Origin: Thermoanaerobacterales bacterium
GTDB taxonomy: Bacteria; Actinomycetota; Acidimicrobiia; Acidimicrobiales; JACDCH01
Reading direction: 5' to 3'
DNA: 16,337 bases
NCBI GenBank assembly: GCA_017577565.1
Contig: PKRH01000083.1
Location: forward strand, 1-16,337
Part shown: one piece after another, positions 1 to 7,788 of the stretch
Position numbering within the stretch: the first letter of the stretch is position 1
How the letters are laid out: each line of letters starts with the position of its first letter
Translations under genes and position numbers: made by a program
Notes under the pieces: generated by a model
What the model was told of the DNA's origin: nothing
Database searches by the model: none
The model's input: only the letters and a program-made list of their open reading frames with translations

Positions 1-38
1 ATTGTTATAAAAAGCCCCCTGGCCCCGTTCCGGGGGCC
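1..38 (-). terminator. Possible rho-independent terminator at window edge
   Basis: Read on the minus strand, a GCCCCC/GGGGGC stem (plus positions 32-37 and 14-19) is followed directly by five T residues (plus 13-9) and then AT-rich bases. This has the shape of an intrinsic terminator. It is doubtful because the first 13 bases are the only AT-rich stretch at this end, no minus-strand gene ends here, and the position coincides with the break in the menH-like reading frame. A contig-end artefact explains it at least as well. Confidence 0.25.
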
Positions 39-61
39 GCCCCCCCCGACCCCCCGCCGGG

Positions 62-340
62 GGGCTGGCCCCCAGCCTCGAGCTGGCCGGCCCCGGGGCC
101 CAGGCGCCGCTGTGGGACCGGCTGGGGGCGATCGACGTGCCCGTGCTCGTCGTCGCCGGCGCCGAGGACGAGAAGTACGCGGCCATCGCCACCCGCACGG
201 CCGCGGCGATCGGGCCGAACGCCCGGGCCGCGCTGGTGCCGGGCGCCGGCCACAGCGCGCACCTCGAGCGGCCGGCCGAGGTCGTGGCGCTCGTGCGGGG
301 GTGGCTGGCCGCCACCGGGCTCGGGGCCCCGGCCCCCTGA
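62..340 (+). CDS. menH: Alpha/beta hydrolase, 3' fragment, probably MenH
   Basis: About 93 C-terminal codons of an alpha/beta-fold hydrolase are readable. The fragment shows the GAQAPLWDRL segment, a strand ending in the nucleophile-partner Asp (AGAEDEKY) and the catalytic His (PGAGHSAHLERP), followed by a short C-terminal helix. This pattern matches the C-terminus of MenH (2-succinyl-6-hydroxy-2,4-cyclohexadiene-1-carboxylate synthase), which removes pyruvate from the MenD product in menaquinone synthesis. The neighbouring menA and menE support that reading; sequence alone cannot exclude another hydrolase. The N-terminal half with the nucleophile Ser is missing. Going upstream the frame runs into proline/glycine low-complexity sequence and a TAA at 8-10, so the gene is either cut by an assembly edge or truly truncated. 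Confidence 0.6.
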   Translation, partial: GLAPSLELAGPGAQAPLWDRLGAIDVPVLVVAGAEDEKYAAIATRTAAAIGPNARAALVPGAGHSAHLERPAEVVALVRGWLAATGLGAPAP

Positions 341-366
341 CCGGGCGCGGCCGGGCCGCCGGTCAG
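337..366. terminator. Bidirectional hairpin between convergent menH and menA
   Basis: A perfect 8-bp inverted repeat, CTGACCGG (337-344) and CCGGTCAG (359-366), encloses a 14-nt GC-rich loop that can fold further. Its arms contain the stop codons of both convergent genes (TGA 338-340 on plus; TCA 363-365, read as TGA on minus). There is no T tract, which is common for actinobacterial terminators. A shared bidirectional terminator is inferred. Confidence 0.5.
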
Positions 367-1271
367 GCGGAGAGCCACAGGCCGGCGGCGAACAGCCCCC
401 CGAGGGCGAGCTGGAGCCGCCCCGTCGCCCCCAGGACGGGGATGAGGTCGGGCCCGGCGGCGCCCGAGCGCACCGCGGCGACCGGCCGGGCCGCCACCGG
501 CGCGGCGGCCAGCGCGACGGCCGCCCACGGGCGGTCCCCCAGCACGGCGACGAGCGGCACGGCCGCCAGCGCGCCGACCACCAGCGCCACGTAGAGGGCC
601 CGGGTGCGCCGGTCGCCCATGCGGACGGCCAGGGTCCGCTTGCCGGATGCCGTGTCGCCCGGGATGTCCCGCAGGTTGTTGACGACGAGCAGGGCGGTGG
701 CCAGCAGGCCGACCGGCACGCTGGCCCCCAGCGCCAGCCCCGACAGCGCCTCCTCCTGCACGTAGGCCGACCCGGCCGTGGCGACGACACCGAAGAAGGC
801 GAAGACGAACACCTCGCCGAGGCCGAGGTAGCCGTAGGGGTGCGGGCCGCCGGTGTAGAACCACCCGGCGGCCAGCGCGGCCGCCCCGACGACGAGCAGC
901 TCCACGCCCACGGCCGCGACCAGCGCCAGGCCGGCCGCGGCCGCCACGCCGAAGGCGGCGAGCGCCGCCCGCTTCACCGCGCCCGGCGGGCGCCGGCCCG
1001 AGCCGACGAGGCGCACCGGGCCGACGCGGCGCTCGCCGCTGTCGGTGCCCCGCACGCCGTCGCTGTAGTCGTTGGCGTAGTTGGTGCCGACCTGCAGGGC
1101 CAGCGCCACGACCCCGGCGGCCAGGGCCCGCCAGGCCACGACGTCGGTGCGGCCGGCGGCGCAGGCGGTGCCCACGAGCACCGGCACGACCGCCGCCGGC
1201 AGCGTGCGGGGGCGGGCCCCGTCGATCCAGTCGCGCCACGACGGCGGCGCGTCCTCCAGGCGATCGGTCAC
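363..1271 (-). CDS. menA: 1,4-dihydroxy-2-naphthoate polyprenyltransferase (MenA)
   Basis: The 302-residue integral membrane protein belongs to the UbiA prenyltransferase superfamily. The first Mg-diphosphate motif is NDYSD at 67-71 inside NYANDYSDGVRGTD. The second is NNLRDIPGD (198-206) followed by GKRTL, the classic MenA signature. The N-terminal WIDGARPRTLPAAVVPVLVGT segment (about 15-35) is also typical. The remainder is alternating hydrophobic helices of alanine, valine and leucine, consistent with eight or nine TM segments. The enzyme prenylates 1,4-dihydroxy-2-naphthoate to demethylmenaquinone at the membrane. The start is a GTG just before the TDRLEDAPPSW segment, giving the usual family length; no Shine-Dalgarno is seen. 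It is convergent with menH and divergent from the MOSC-menE pair. Confidence 0.92.
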   Translation of the reverse strand: MTDRLEDAPPSWRDWIDGARPRTLPAAVVPVLVGTACAAGRTDVVAWRALAAGVVALALQVGTNYANDYSDGVRGTDSGERRVGPVRLVGSGRRPPGAVKRAALAAFGVAAAAGLALVAAVGVELLVVGAAALAAGWFYTGGPHPYGYLGLGEVFVFAFFGVVATAGSAYVQEEALSGLALGASVPVGLLATALLVVNNLRDIPGDTASGKRTLAVRMGDRRTRALYVALVVGALAAVPLVAVLGDRPWAAVALAAAPVAARPVAAVRSGAAGPDLIPVLGATGRLQLALGGLFAAGLWLSA

Positions 1272-1376
1272 CCCGGGAGGTTGGCACGGCGGCGGGACGG
1301 GCGTCAGGCCCGGCGGGACCGGTCCCGGCGCGCCCCGGCCGCCGGCCCCGCCGTGCCCGGGGCCCCGGCGACGGGC

Positions 1377-1382
1377 TACACA
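1377..1382 (+). promoter_or_regulatory. Candidate -10 box of the MOSC-menE unit
   Basis: TACACA lies exactly six bases before the ATG at 1389, the spacing seen for leaderless actinobacterial transcripts and for other genes in this window. No convincing -35 is visible. The surrounding 1272-1388 spacer separates divergent menA and the MOSC gene and must hold both promoters. For menA I see only a weak CAACCT six bases before its GTG. Confidence 0.3.
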
Positions 1383-1388
1383 GTCCCG

Positions 1389-2231
1389 ATGCACGTCGAC
1401 CAGATCTGGCGGTACCCCGTGAAGTCGATGATCGGCGAGCGGGTCGAGGCGGCCGACGTCGGCCCCACCGGCATCGTGGGCGATCGGGTCTGGGCGGTAC
1501 GCGACCAGGTGCGGGGCGGCATCCGGGGCGCCAAGGTGCTGGGCGGGCTCATGCGCCTCGCCGCCCGGGCGCCCGAGGGCCCCGGCGGCCCGGTCGTCAT
1601 CACCCTGCCCGACGGCACCGAGGTGCGGGCCGACGACCCCGACGCCGCCCGGCTGGTCTCGGCCGCCATCGACCACGAGGTCACGCTCGAGCCGCTGCGG
1701 CCGGCGGAGGACCGGGAGCACTACCGGCGGGGCGCCCCCTACCACGACGACCTGATGGAGGAGCTGCGCTCGATCTTCGGGCGCACCGAGGACGAGCCGC
1801 TGCCCGACCTCACGGCCCTCCCGCCCGAGATCCTCGAGTACGAGTCGCCGCCGGGCACCTACCACGACGCCTACCCGCTCATGCTCATGACGACCTCGGC
1901 GCTGCGGTCGCTGCGGGAGGCGCTGCCGGGCAGCGTCGTCGACGTGCGCCGCTTCCGGCCCAGCGTGCTCGTCGACACCGGCGACGCCCCCGGCCACCCC
2001 GAGATGGGCTGGGTGGGCCGCCGGCTGCGGATCGGCTCCGTGGAGGTCGAGGTCCGCACGCCGTGCCCCCGCTGCGTCATGGTGACCCGGGAGATCGACG
2101 CCGAGGTGCCCGAGGACCGGGCCATACTGCGCCACATCGTGCGCGACCTCGACCAGAACGTGGGCGTCTACGCGGACGTCGTGCGCACCGGCACCGTCCG
2201 CACGGGCGACCCGGTCACCGTGGTGGGCTGA
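1389..2231 (+). CDS. MOSC domain-containing protein (YcbX/mARC-like)
   Basis: The 280-residue protein has an N-terminal MOSC_N beta-barrel (starting HVDQIWRYPVKSMIGE) and a C-terminal MOSC domain. The latter contains RFRPSVLVD (188-196) and the conserved Cys region TPCPRCVMVTRE with C226 and C229; the Cys in the RC pair is the one expected to ligand molybdenum. Family members such as YcbX and mARC carry sulfurated molybdenum cofactor and reduce N-hydroxylated compounds. Some MOSC proteins only transfer sulfur, so the substrate is not predictable. No ferredoxin domain is fused, so an external electron donor would be needed. It is four bases upstream of menE, suggesting translational coupling. 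A link to menaquinone is not established by family knowledge. Confidence 0.88.
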   Translation: MHVDQIWRYPVKSMIGERVEAADVGPTGIVGDRVWAVRDQVRGGIRGAKVLGGLMRLAARAPEGPGGPVVITLPDGTEVRADDPDAARLVSAAIDHEVTLEPLRPAEDREHYRRGAPYHDDLMEELRSIFGRTEDEPLPDLTALPPEILEYESPPGTYHDAYPLMLMTTSALRSLREALPGSVVDVRRFRPSVLVDTGDAPGHPEMGWVGRRLRIGSVEVEVRTPCPRCVMVTREIDAEVPEDRAILRHIVRDLDQNVGVYADVVRTGTVRTGDPVTVVG

Positions 2232-2235
2232 GGCG

Positions 2236-3312
2236 GTGCGCCGGCTCGTCGTCGTCGAGGCCCGGGGCACCCCGGCGTTCGTCGACCGGCTGCGCCGCGC
2301 CTGGGACGAGGGCGACGCGGTCCTGCCCCTCGACCCCCGCCTCCCCGGCCCGGCCCGCGAGCGGGTGCTGGCCGCGGCCCGCCCCGAGGAGCCGGTGGCG
2401 GAGGGCGATGCGCTGGTCGTCGCCACCAGCGGGACGACCGGCGACCCCAAGGCGGTCGTGCTCACCCACGACGCCGTCGCCGCCTCGGCCCGGGCGACGA
2501 GCGCCCGCCTCGGCGTCGACCCGGGTGCCGACCGCTGGCTCGCCTGCCTGCCGCTCGCCCACGTCGGCGGCCTCTCCGTGGTCACCCGGGCGCTGCTCAC
2601 CGGCACGCCCCTGACCGTGCACGACGGCTTCGACGCCGGGGCCGTCGAGGCCGCGGCCGCCGCCGGCTGCACGCTGGTCTCGCTCGTGCCGACGGCACTG
2701 CGCCGCATCGACCCGAGCGGGTTCCGGACCGTGCTGCTCGGCGGGTCGGCGATGCCCGACGAGCTGCCGCCCAACGCGGTGACGACCTACGGCATGACCG
2801 AGACCGGCAGCGGCGTCGTCTACGACGGCCGGCCGCTGGACGGCGTCGAGGTCCGGGTCGTCGACGGCGAGATCCACCTGCGGGGCCCGATGCTGCTGCG
2901 CTGCTACCGCGACGGCACCGACCCGAAGACCGCCGACGGCTGGCTGCCCACCGGCGACATGGGGACCTGGGACCCGGCGACCGGCCGCCTGCGGGTGTTC
3001 GGGCGCCGGGGCGACATGATCGTCACCGGCGGCGAGAACGTCTGGCCCACCGCGGTGGAGCGGGTGCTGGAGCGCCTGCCCTCCGTGCGGGAGGTGGCGG
3101 TGACCGGCGAGCCCGACCCCGAGTGGGGCCAGCGGGTCGTGGCCCTCGTCGTGCCGGCCGACCCGGCGGCCCCGCCGACGCTGGGCGAGCTGCGGGACGC
3201 GGTGCGGGGTGAGCTGCCGGCCTACGCGGCGCCCCGGGCCCTGCGCCTCCTCGACACCCTCCCCCGCACCGCCTCGGGCAAGGTCGCCCGGGCGCGGCTG
3301 CGCCCGGGGTGA
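2236..3312 (+). CDS. menE: O-succinylbenzoate-CoA ligase (MenE), short actinobacterial form
   Basis: This 358-residue adenylate-forming (ANL) enzyme carries the P-loop TSGTTGDPK at 64-72, YGMTET at 185-190, TGD at 239-241, GRRGD at 256-260 followed by the hinge segment MIVTGGENVWP, and the A10 motif PRTASGKVARARL with the catalytic Lys at 349. It is about 100 residues shorter than classical MenE because the region before the P-loop is reduced, which is usual for actinobacterial MenE. It would activate 2-succinylbenzoate with ATP and CoA, the step before naphthoate ring closure. The start is a GTG four bases after the MOSC stop. Neighbouring menA and menH-like genes favour MenE over a generic acyl-CoA ligase. 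Confidence 0.85.
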   Translation: MRRLVVVEARGTPAFVDRLRRAWDEGDAVLPLDPRLPGPARERVLAAARPEEPVAEGDALVVATSGTTGDPKAVVLTHDAVAASARATSARLGVDPGADRWLACLPLAHVGGLSVVTRALLTGTPLTVHDGFDAGAVEAAAAAGCTLVSLVPTALRRIDPSGFRTVLLGGSAMPDELPPNAVTTYGMTETGSGVVYDGRPLDGVEVRVVDGEIHLRGPMLLRCYRDGTDPKTADGWLPTGDMGTWDPATGRLRVFGRRGDMIVTGGENVWPTAVERVLERLPSVREVAVTGEPDPEWGQRVVALVVPADPAAPPTLGELRDAVRGELPAYAAPRALRLLDTLPRTASGKVARARLRPG

Positions 3313-3325
3313 GGCCCCCGGGCGC
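3300..3325. terminator. 10-bp perfect hairpin closing menE, shared with the convergent gene
   Basis: GCGCCCGGGG (3300-3309) pairs perfectly with CCCCGGGCGC (3316-3325). The six-base loop contains the menE stop codon TGA at 3310-3312. The polyester hydrolase gene on the other strand ends 30 bp away at 3355, so the hairpin can act on both transcripts. There is no T tract. The stem is strong but it also constrains the last codons of menE. Confidence 0.55.
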
Positions 3326-3354
3326 AGCGACGGGTGGGTGCCCCTACGAGGTCG

Positions 3355-4302
3355 TCAGCACCACCAGGCCCACCACGGGCAGTCGTCCTCGGGCGGCGGG
3401 GTGGTGCCACCGCCGCTGCCGCTGTGCGGGCAGGTGTCCCGGTACTCGGAGATGGCGAAGTCGTCCGGCGCCGGGCAGAGGAACTGCTCGTAGCGGAGGT
3501 CGTTGTCGACGAACCGCTTGAGCCAGGCGATGCTGTACTTCGCGGTCGTCGTGTCGGGCGTGTTCGACACGAAGTGGCTGGCCCCGCGGAGCTCCATGTA
3601 CGCCTTGTCGAGGTCGCTCGGCAGGCTGTTGTAGAAGGCCTCCGAGTGCGAGCTCACCGGCGCGATGGTGTCGAGCTGGGCCCCGACCACCAGGGTCGGC
3701 GTCCGCACGCTCGACCAGTTCTTCCGGGTGTGCCAGCCCTGCAGCGGGATGGCGGCCTCGAGGCTCGTGTTGTTCGCCGCGGCGGACAGCGCCCCGCCGC
3801 CGCCCATCGAGTGGCCCATGACCGCCATCCGGTTCGGGTCGATCCGGTTGCGCACGACGCTGTTGGTGCGCAGGTGGTCGAGCGCGGCCTGCAGCTGGCG
3901 ACCCCGGCTGTCGGGCTGGTCGAGGCGCGTGATCGTGTCGATCGTGATCACCACGAAGCCCTGCGACGCGATGCGGGGGCCGAGCCAGGCGATGCTCTCC
4001 TGGCCCGCCGTGAACCCCGGCGAGATCGCCACCGCACCGAAGGTGCCCTGGCTCGTGTCGGTCGGGTAGTAGATGGTCCCGCCGCCGAAGCCGTCGGCCT
4101 GGAGCCTCGACACCGTCGTCTGGGCCACGGCGAACGGCCCGCGGACGGCCTCGATGCTCGACTCGGTGGGATCGGGCCCTCGCTCGTACGGGTTCTCCTG
4201 GGCGCCGGCCGGCGCCGCACCGATGACGGTGGAGCCGGCGACGATCACCCCGGCGAGGAGCGCGCCGAGCCGTGTGCGCACGCGCGCGATGGACGTGGAC
4301 AT
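3355..4302 (-). CDS. Secreted polyester hydrolase / cutinase (TfCut2-LCC-PETase family)
   Basis: The 315-residue serine hydrolase has a twin-part layout: signal peptide 1-34 (Arg-rich n-region, hydrophobic core, cleavage after PAGA), then a catalytic domain from ENPYERGP (36) to about 292 that closely follows the Thermobifida cutinases. Visible landmarks are GHSMGG with nucleophile S165, D211 in LDTIAPV, H243 in ASHF, Met166 and the SPGF oxyanion segment with Phe97 where most relatives have Tyr, W190 in QGWH, and the H219/F223 pair typical of cutinases rather than Ideonella PETase. C276 and C291 match the conserved C-terminal disulfide. The Ideonella-type extra disulfide is absent. After the core comes a GSGGGTTPPPEDD linker and a tail CPWWAWWC (308-315). 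Likely substrates are cutin or other polyesters. The ATG chosen has GAGGGGGA about nine bases upstream; the upstream ATG at 4311 lies too close to that site. It has its own promoter. Confidence 0.9.
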   Translation of the reverse strand: MSTSIARVRTRLGALLAGVIVAGSTVIGAAPAGAQENPYERGPDPTESSIEAVRGPFAVAQTTVSRLQADGFGGGTIYYPTDTSQGTFGAVAISPGFTAGQESIAWLGPRIASQGFVVITIDTITRLDQPDSRGRQLQAALDHLRTNSVVRNRIDPNRMAVMGHSMGGGGALSAAANNTSLEAAIPLQGWHTRKNWSSVRTPTLVVGAQLDTIAPVSSHSEAFYNSLPSDLDKAYMELRGASHFVSNTPDTTTAKYSIAWLKRFVDNDLRYEQFLCPAPDDFAISEYRDTCPHSGSGGGTTPPPEDDCPWWAWWC

Positions 4303-4404
4303 GTGTCGCATTCCCCCTCTGTCGGTGGCTCCCCGGCGGACACGTCCCCCCGCCCCGCCCGGCGCCGTCGGCGGGCGGCCCCTCGGGAGCCTCGTCGAGA
4401 GGGA

Positions 4405-4432
4405 ACTATAGACTGACTGACGCGACAGTCAA
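4405..4432 (-). promoter_or_regulatory. Sigma-70-type promoter of the polyester hydrolase gene with overlapping palindrome
   Basis: On the minus strand TTGACT (plus 4432-4427) and TATAGT (plus 4410-4405) are separated by 16 bp, each one mismatch from consensus. This is the best promoter in the window. A perfect dyad TGACTG-N6-CAGTCA (4414-4431) fills most of the spacer and overlaps the -35, the usual position for a repressor operator (TetR-like by shape). Transcription would begin near 4398, leaving a leader of about 95 nt before the start at 4302. The promoter lies just past the stop of the upstream SDR gene, so the hydrolase can be controlled separately. Confidence 0.7.
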
Positions 4433-4436
4433 TAGC

Positions 4437-5198
4437 TCAGCCGAGCGCGGCGCCGAGCAGCGCCCCGCCGTCGACCACGAGCGTCTCCCCCGTGATCCAC
4501 GAGGCCAGGTCGCTGGCCAGGAACAGCGCCGCGTTGGCGATGTCCTGCGGCTCGCCCAGCCGCCGCAGCGGCATGCGGGCGGCGATCTGCTCCTCGGCCG
4601 GCTCCCACAGCGCCCGGGCCATGTCGGTCTTCACCAGGCCCGGGGCGATGGCGTTGACCCGGACCCCGGGGGCCAGGTCGGCGGCCAGCGTCCGGGTCAG
4701 GTGGATGAGCGCCGCCTTGGTCACGTTGTAGTGGCCGATGCCGCGCTCGACCGACAGCCCGCCGATCGAGGCCATGTTGATGATCGCCCCGCCGTGCTCG
4801 GCCATCGAGGCCCGCCACACCTCCTGGCACCACAGGACCGGCCCCCGGTAGTTGACCTGCCAGGTCTTGTCGAACCGGGGCAGGTCGATGTCGATGGCCC
4901 GGCCCATGTAGGGGTTGGTGGCGGCGTTGTTCACCAGGATGTCGACACGCCCGAAGCGCTCGACGGTGGCGGCGACGCAGGCGGCGATCTGGTCGGGCTC
5001 GCCGGCGTGGGCGGCGAACACCGCGACCTCGCCCCCGGCGGCGCCGATCTCGGCCGCGGCGGCCTCGAGCGCGTCCTGCTTGCGCGACGAGATCATCACC
5101 GACGCCCCGGCCGCCGCGTAGGTGGCGGCGATCGCCTTGCCGATGCCCCGGCTGGCGCCGGTGACCAGCGCGACCTTTCCCTCCAGGCTCAGCTGCAT
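4437..5198 (-). CDS. SDR family NAD(P)-dependent oxidoreductase (FabG-like)
   Basis: The 253-residue classical short-chain dehydrogenase has a Rossmann cofactor motif TGASRGIG at 13-20, NNA at 90-92, and the catalytic tetrad N115, S144, Y157 and K161 (YNVTK). The PG turn at 186-187 and the C-terminal WITGETLVVDGG segment are standard for the FabG/glucose-1-dehydrogenase-like group. The SSRKQ stretch after strand 2 suggests NADP(H) preference, as an Arg-Lys follows Ser-Ser. The substrate (3-oxoacyl thioester, secondary alcohol or other) cannot be told. It stands alone on the minus strand: 45 bp separate it from the thioesterase and it has its own TAGCGT box. Confidence 0.88.
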   Translation of the reverse strand: MQLSLEGKVALVTGASRGIGKAIAATYAAAGASVMISSRKQDALEAAAAEIGAAGGEVAVFAAHAGEPDQIAACVAATVERFGRVDILVNNAATNPYMGRAIDIDLPRFDKTWQVNYRGPVLWCQEVWRASMAEHGGAIINMASIGGLSVERGIGHYNVTKAALIHLTRTLAADLAPGVRVNAIAPGLVKTDMARALWEPAEEQIAARMPLRRLGEPQDIANAALFLASDLASWITGETLVVDGGALLGAALG

Positions 5199-5206
5199 GG
5201 CGGGGG

Positions 5207-5212
5207 ACGCTA
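5207..5212 (-). promoter_or_regulatory. Candidate -10 box TAGCGT, SDR gene
   Basis: Minus-strand TAGCGT ends eight bases before the ATG of the SDR gene, which has no Shine-Dalgarno. The predicted transcript would start at or within one or two bases of the ATG (leaderless). The same hexamer precedes the YyaL-like and MFS genes. Confidence 0.45.
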
Positions 5213-5243
5213 ACGAACGCCCCCCGACCGGCGCACCTGGCGG

Positions 5244-5657
5244 TCAGGCGCCGCCACGGGGGCGGACCACCAGCTGCGTCTGGGTCACCTTGGCCACCGG
5301 CCGCCCGGCGGCGTCGGCGACGGTCGTCTCGACGACGATCGTGGACGAGCCGACGTGCAGCGGGCGGGCCGTGGCGGTGACCGTCCCCGAGCGCACGGCG
5401 CCGAGGAAGTTGGTCTTCGACTCGACGGTCGTCGTCTCGGCGCCGGGGGGCAGGTTGAGCCAGGCGCAGGCGCCGCCGGCGGAGTCGGCCAGCGCCATGA
5501 CCACGCCGCCGTGCAGCACGCCGCCGACCGTGCACAGGCCGGGCGCGTGGTCGAGCTCGACGACGACCTCGTCCGGGCGGGCGACGGGCGCCCGCATGCC
5601 GAGCGCCTCGCAGAGGGGCATGGTGTGGAGCAGGGTGGTGGCGTCGGTGGCGGTCAT
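5244..5657 (-). CDS. PaaI-family hotdog-fold thioesterase
   Basis: The 137-residue protein has the length and pattern of PaaI/YbgC-type acyl-CoA thioesterases. The GGVLHGGVVMALADSAGG segment carries HGG at 49-51 and the acidic residue D58 on the long hotdog helix. A TNFLGAV strand (82-88) and a C-terminal TQTQLVV strand complete the fold. These enzymes hydrolyse aryl- or acyl-CoA thioesters in the cytoplasm as tetramers; the exact substrate is unknown. The start was taken at the ATG just before TATDATTLL; the longer upstream frame is arginine/proline-rich and not protein-like. A GATGAT sits six bases before this ATG. It is divergent from the YyaL-like gene. Confidence 0.85.
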   Translation of the reverse strand: MTATDATTLLHTMPLCEALGMRAPVARPDEVVVELDHAPGLCTVGGVLHGGVVMALADSAGGACAWLNLPPGAETTTVESKTNFLGAVRSGTVTATARPLHVGSSTIVVETTVADAAGRPVAKVTQTQLVVRPRGGA

Positions 5658-5663
5658 GGCCCG

Positions 5664-5669
5664 ATCATC
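5664..5669 (-). promoter_or_regulatory. Candidate -10 box GATGAT, thioesterase gene
   Basis: Minus-strand GATGAT matches the -10 consensus at four of six bases and ends six bases before the ATG at 5657, consistent with a leaderless transcript. No -35 is evident in the 5658-5772 divergent spacer. Confidence 0.3.
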
Positions 5670-5760
5670 CCGCCGCCGGGGGCGCGTGCCGATGACCTGC
5701 GAGGTAACGGCGACGCCGCACCCGGCGGCGCCGCGGGTCGGCGCCGGGCCCGCCGGCACC

Positions 5761-5766
5761 TAGCGT
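5761..5766 (+). promoter_or_regulatory. Candidate -10 box TAGCGT, YyaL-like gene
   Basis: TAGCGT ends six bases (GGGGGC) before the GTG at 5773. The expected transcription start falls on or next to the GTG, so the mRNA would be leaderless. This also supports the GTG as the true start. Confidence 0.5.
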
Positions 5767-5772
5767 GGGGGC

Positions 5773-7777
<2,005 letters not shown>

Positions 7778-7788
<11 letters not shown>

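Noticed and set aside
1..13. AT-rich edge read as an attachment site or insertion-element end
   Set aside because: No repeat partner, no integrase or transposase and no target duplication in the window.
1272..2774. Minus-strand extension of the MenA reading frame to an 803-residue protein
   Set aside because: The extra N-terminal part is the antisense of the MOSC and menE genes, is low in recognisable motifs, and MenA has a natural GTG start at 1271 giving the family length.
3355..4302. Assignment as an Ideonella-type PETase
   Set aside because: The Ser/Ile pair, the extra disulfide and the extended loop of the Ideonella type are missing; H219/F223 and Ala at the disulfide position indicate the cutinase-like type.
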